A stretch of 8,485 bases of DNA from Flavobacteriales bacterium UBA2040 (lineage in GTDB: Bacteria; Bacteroidota; Bacteroidia; Flavobacteriales_D; Crocinitomicaceae). The first letter of the stretch is position 1; each line of letters begins with the position of its first letter. Location of the stretch: contig DDBE01000003.1 in NCBI GenBank assembly GCA_002332715.1, positions 1-8,485 of the forward strand, in the 5' to 3' direction. The notes beneath the pieces were generated by a model. The model saw only the letters and a list, made by a program, of their open reading frames with translations. It ran no database searches and was not told the origin of the DNA. Made by a program: the position numbers and the translations under genes. This document shows positions 5,806 through 8,485 of this stretch, piece after piece.

Positions 5806-6654
5806 TTACTTCACCACCACAATCAAATACAGTGACACCTTCCAAAATGATTTCAAATCCTTCACCACCAATTTAGTATTTTCACCTATTGGAATCAAAT
5901 CATACGAACTAGTCGGGTGGGTCGAAATCAGTTCTATTCTATCACCTGAAATTAAAAAATCCTTCTTGCTGCGTTTATCAATTTTCGTGAAATAATTCTC
6001 ATTGAAATCTTCTTTGAGTCGAACCTTCTTCCCTATCCCAACAAATCCTTTATTTTTTGAAATCACTTCATTTTTCAAAAGCTCCTTCTCTGTGCCATAA
6101 ACATAATAAGCGGTATTCACATCCTCTTTCATCAAGTCCATCTGATAATCTTTCTCTTGATAAGCATCAAACAATCTTGCGTAATCTTTGTCTTTTTGTT
6201 CCAATTCTTTCTGCAAAGATTGAATCTCCGCATCTTTATTGACTAACTGTTGCATCAAACGATTTACCATCGATTCCAACTCAATTATTTTCATTCCACT
6301 ATTCTTCATTTGATCCTGAAGTTGTGTCATTTTTTTTGCATTATCGACGCGCAGATTGTTGATTTGACGGATTTCATTTAACACCATTTCTCGTTCGTTG
6401 TTCGCTATTTCAGGATCTCCGCTTTGTTGACGAACACTTTCCTCTTTCACACCTATTGCCACCAAATTCTCTTGAATTTCATTGAAAAAAGACAAGGATT
6501 CATTCACAATTGAATCTTTTAACTGAGCATCCAATTCCATTTGCTCCATTTGACTTTTCAACAATGCTATGTCTACGGTATTGGTTTTTTGCTTTGGTTC
6601 TTCCTTACAAGCAAACAAAACGGTTATCAAAAAAAGAGTTCCGAGTAATTTCAT
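5806..6654 (-). CDS. Coiled-coil lipoprotein, possibly surface-exposed
   Basis: A 282-residue envelope protein. The N-terminus MKLLGTLFLITVLFAC is a lipoprotein signal peptide with lipobox LFAC, so Cys16 should be lipidated. It is followed by KEE, which resembles the Lys/acidic lipoprotein export signal that sends some Bacteroidota lipoproteins to the cell surface. Residues about 30-175 are rich in Glu, Gln, Lys and Leu with heptad character (strongest about 85-165), so a long coiled coil is expected. The C-terminal part (about 180-282) begins YYVYGTEKELLKNEV, contains GFVGIGKKVRLKEDFN and ends with a beta-rich tail finishing LIVVVK. I recall this C-terminal pattern from many uncharacterised Bacteroidota lipoproteins, some annotated as Cbp1-like adhesins; that name is a guess. 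It is divergent from the M61 peptidase gene. The function is not established. Confidence 0.85.
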   Translation of the reverse strand: MKLLGTLFLITVLFACKEEPKQKTNTVDIALLKSQMEQMELDAQLKDSIVNESLSFFNEIQENLVAIGVKEESVRQQSGDPEIANNEREMVLNEIRQINNLRVDNAKKMTQLQDQMKNSGMKIIELESMVNRLMQQLVNKDAEIQSLQKELEQKDKDYARLFDAYQEKDYQMDLMKEDVNTAYYVYGTEKELLKNEVISKNKGFVGIGKKVRLKEDFNENYFTKIDKRSKKDFLISGDRIELISTHPTSSYDLIPIGENTKLVVKDLKSFWKVSLYLIVVVK

Positions 6655-6664
6655 ATCAATTTAT

Positions 6665-6672
6665 TATCTTTA
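6665..6672 (+). promoter_or_regulatory. Candidate -7 box of the M61 peptidase gene
   Basis: TATCTTTA differs from TAnnTTTG only at the last base. It would start transcription near 6679, about 30 bases before ATG 6711. No -33 TTG is visible. Weak, but no better site lies in the short divergent spacer. Confidence 0.3.
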
Positions 6673-6678
6673 GACTCC

Positions 6679-6686
6679 CAAACTTA
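6679..6686 (-). promoter_or_regulatory. -7 promoter box of the lipoprotein gene
   Basis: On the minus strand TAAGTTTG (6686-6679) fully matches TAnnTTTG. The expected start near 6672 leaves a leader of about 18 bases before ATG 6654. The -33 position lacks a clear TTG. The box lies within the 56-base spacer shared with the divergent M61 peptidase gene. Confidence 0.5.
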
Positions 6687-6710
6687 GGGACACCCGAAAA
6701 TAAGTAAAAA

Positions 6711-8483
6711 ATGAACATTAATCACCTTATTATTCCTCTCTTTTGTGCTTTTTTAGGAAGCGCTCACGCTCAAAAAATTCAATACAAATTGAGGATGGAC
6801 GCTCCACAAACGCACTATTTCCAAGTTGAAATGGAACTCACTGATTTCGACGATGATGAACTCAAAATTAAAATGCCGGTATGGGCGCCAGGGAGTTATT
6901 TGGTCAGAGAATTCTCTAAAAATGTAGAACTAGTTGTTGCTTTGGATAAAAAAGGAGACAAACTTCCTGTTGAAAAATCAAGCAAAAATACTTGGGTTAT
7001 TAAAAAAGGTAAGGAAAAGAAGGTCACCGTGAAATATGAGGTCTACGCTTTTGAATTGTCTGTTCGAACGAGTTTCTTGGATTTAACACATGGTTACGTC
7101 AGCGGAAGTGGTGTCTTGATGTACCTCGAAGGACACAAAGCAGTAAAAGGTTGCTTGGATGTTATTCCTCACGCATCATTTTCGAAAATCACCACTGCAT
7201 TGCCCTTCTGTACAGAAAATTTAGCAACGGATGGTGGAACGCGATTCAAATTCAACGATTACGATCAACTTGTAGACTGTCCAATTGAAATTGGAAATCA
7301 AGAAATATTCGATTTCACAGCTGCGGGCGTAAAACACACTGTTGCCGTTTATGGTCGGGGTAATCACAACATCGAAAACATGAAACGTGACATGGCTAAA
7401 ATAATAGAAAGCGCCACAGGTGTTTTTGGTCAGAATCCCAACAAAGATTATACGTTTATTATTCACAACGTAGAACAAGGACAAGGCGGATTGGAGCACT
7501 GCAACAGCACCACTTTAAGTGTGAACCGCTGGACGTATAATGGCTCAGACTATCTGGGCTTCTTGAATTTAGTTGCGCATGAATACTTTCATTTATGGAA
7601 TGTAAAACGCATACGTCCGATAGAATTGGGTCCATTTAATTACGATCAAGAAAACTACACCACTCTTTTATGGGTAATGGAAGGATTTACTTCTTATTAC
7701 GATGAACTTTTAATGCTTCGAGCTGGTTTTTATACCAAAGAACAATATTTAGGGAAACTGAATAGCTCGATGAATTACGTTGAAGGCTCAACCGGGTCCA
7801 GAGTTCAACCTCTTGCCCATTCGAGTTACGATGCATGGATTAAAGCATATCGACCAAACGAAAACAGCTACAACACAACGATGTCTTATTACTCCCGTGG
7901 ACAGGTTATGGCCGCTCAGTTCGATGCGATGATTGTCAAAGTTTCAAATGGTGAGAAATGCTTGGATCACTTCATGCAAAGCATCTATAAGACATATCAT
8001 GTCGACCAAAACCGTGGATTTACGGAAGCTGAATTCAAAGCAGAGTTAGAGAAATTCACCAAATCTGATTTGACGGAGTTCTTCGAGCGTTTTATTCATG
8101 GAACTGAAATTCCCGATTACGAAAAAGTGTTCAGTCAAGTAGGATTGAAAGCCAATCGTCAGGATGTTAAAGAAGTGAGATTTGGTACGAGATTGGGCGG
8201 TACAACTGTTCGAGGTGTCGATCGAGGTTCTGCTGCAGAAAGCATTGGACTTAGTGTTGGAGACGAAGTTATCGCTATCGATAATTACAGAATTGACGGT
8301 GGATCGTATGGAGAAATGCTTTCCAAATTTGGATTGAATGATACCTTTGAATTGTTGATTTCAAGAGACAATATACTTTATACTTTAAAAGGAAAAATGT
8401 CCGAAATTACCACTCCACGATTCATGTTGGAATTGGATGCAGATTTTACCAATAAAAAACTGATCAATTATTGGTTGCGATAG
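6711..8483 (+). CDS. Secreted M61-family metallopeptidase with PDZ domain
   Basis: A zinc aminopeptidase-like enzyme of the M61 (glycyl aminopeptidase) family, 590 residues and complete. The N-terminus is a Sec signal peptide with probable cleavage after AHA at residue 20, so it is exported to the periplasm or beyond. An N-terminal beta-rich domain (about 21-170) contains the family motif PVWAPGSYLVREFS. The gluzincin core has HEYFH at 290-294 (zinc ligands H290 and H294, catalytic E291) followed by WNVKRIRP, and LLWVMEGFTSYY with E324 as the likely third zinc ligand. GQGGLEH at 257-263 precedes the zinc motif. A C-terminal PDZ domain (about 490-562) with GLSVGDEVIAID may bind substrate C-termini. 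The start ATG gives an intact signal peptide. The stop TAG (8481-8483) is two bases from the window end. The physiological substrate is unknown; family members prefer N-terminal glycine or alanine. Confidence 0.95.
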   Translation: MNINHLIIPLFCAFLGSAHAQKIQYKLRMDAPQTHYFQVEMELTDFDDDELKIKMPVWAPGSYLVREFSKNVELVVALDKKGDKLPVEKSSKNTWVIKKGKEKKVTVKYEVYAFELSVRTSFLDLTHGYVSGSGVLMYLEGHKAVKGCLDVIPHASFSKITTALPFCTENLATDGGTRFKFNDYDQLVDCPIEIGNQEIFDFTAAGVKHTVAVYGRGNHNIENMKRDMAKIIESATGVFGQNPNKDYTFIIHNVEQGQGGLEHCNSTTLSVNRWTYNGSDYLGFLNLVAHEYFHLWNVKRIRPIELGPFNYDQENYTTLLWVMEGFTSYYDELLMLRAGFYTKEQYLGKLNSSMNYVEGSTGSRVQPLAHSSYDAWIKAYRPNENSYNTTMSYYSRGQVMAAQFDAMIVKVSNGEKCLDHFMQSIYKTYHVDQNRGFTEAEFKAELEKFTKSDLTEFFERFIHGTEIPDYEKVFSQVGLKANRQDVKEVRFGTRLGGTTVRGVDRGSAAESIGLSVGDEVIAIDNYRIDGGSYGEMLSKFGLNDTFELLISRDNILYTLKGKMSEITTPRFMLELDADFTNKKLINYWLR

Positions 8484-8485
8484 AA

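Overview
The window looks like Bacteroidota DNA, at roughly 38-40% GC in the stretches I counted. Three things point there. Several genes have the phylum's TAnnTTTG -7 promoter box. Purine-rich Shine-Dalgarno sites are absent. The gene set fits: a ClpC-type Clp ATPase, an M61 peptidase with a PDZ domain, and a coiled-coil lipoprotein with an acidic stretch after the lipid cysteine. A class in or near Flavobacteriia would fit, but I infer this from protein style only.

Left part (1-3600, all minus strand): the N-terminal 93 codons of translation initiation factor IF-3 (infC), running off the left edge; a spacer with a candidate clpC terminator; complete clpC, an 854-residue Hsp100 unfoldase partner of ClpP; then about 510 bases without a gene but with several inverted repeats; then the terminator of a tRNA gene.

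Middle (3597-3736, minus strand): a tRNA-Lys(UUU) with its own textbook promoter and terminator. Its two acceptor strands do not match: three of seven pairs are mismatched. The simplest reading is that the window joins two different tRNA genes at this point, by an assembly error or real recombination, so the left and right parts may not be neighbours in one genome.

Right part (3670-8485): shikimate kinase (plus); a four-helix membrane protein of unknown function (minus), overlapping the shikimate kinase gene tail to tail; a transglutaminase-like cysteine-hydrolase family protein (plus) that starts at TTG almost on top of its -7 box; a coiled-coil lipoprotein (minus); and, divergent from it, a secreted M61-family metallopeptidase with a PDZ domain (plus) that ends two bases before the window does.

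These are mainly housekeeping or envelope genes in separate transcription units, not one pathway or operon. I see no mobile element, CRISPR array, toxin-antitoxin pair or defence cluster, and I found no convincing new multi-gene system. The most notable signals are the mismatched tRNA, the two TTG starts (infC and the transglutaminase-like gene) and the unexplained inverted repeats upstream of clpC.
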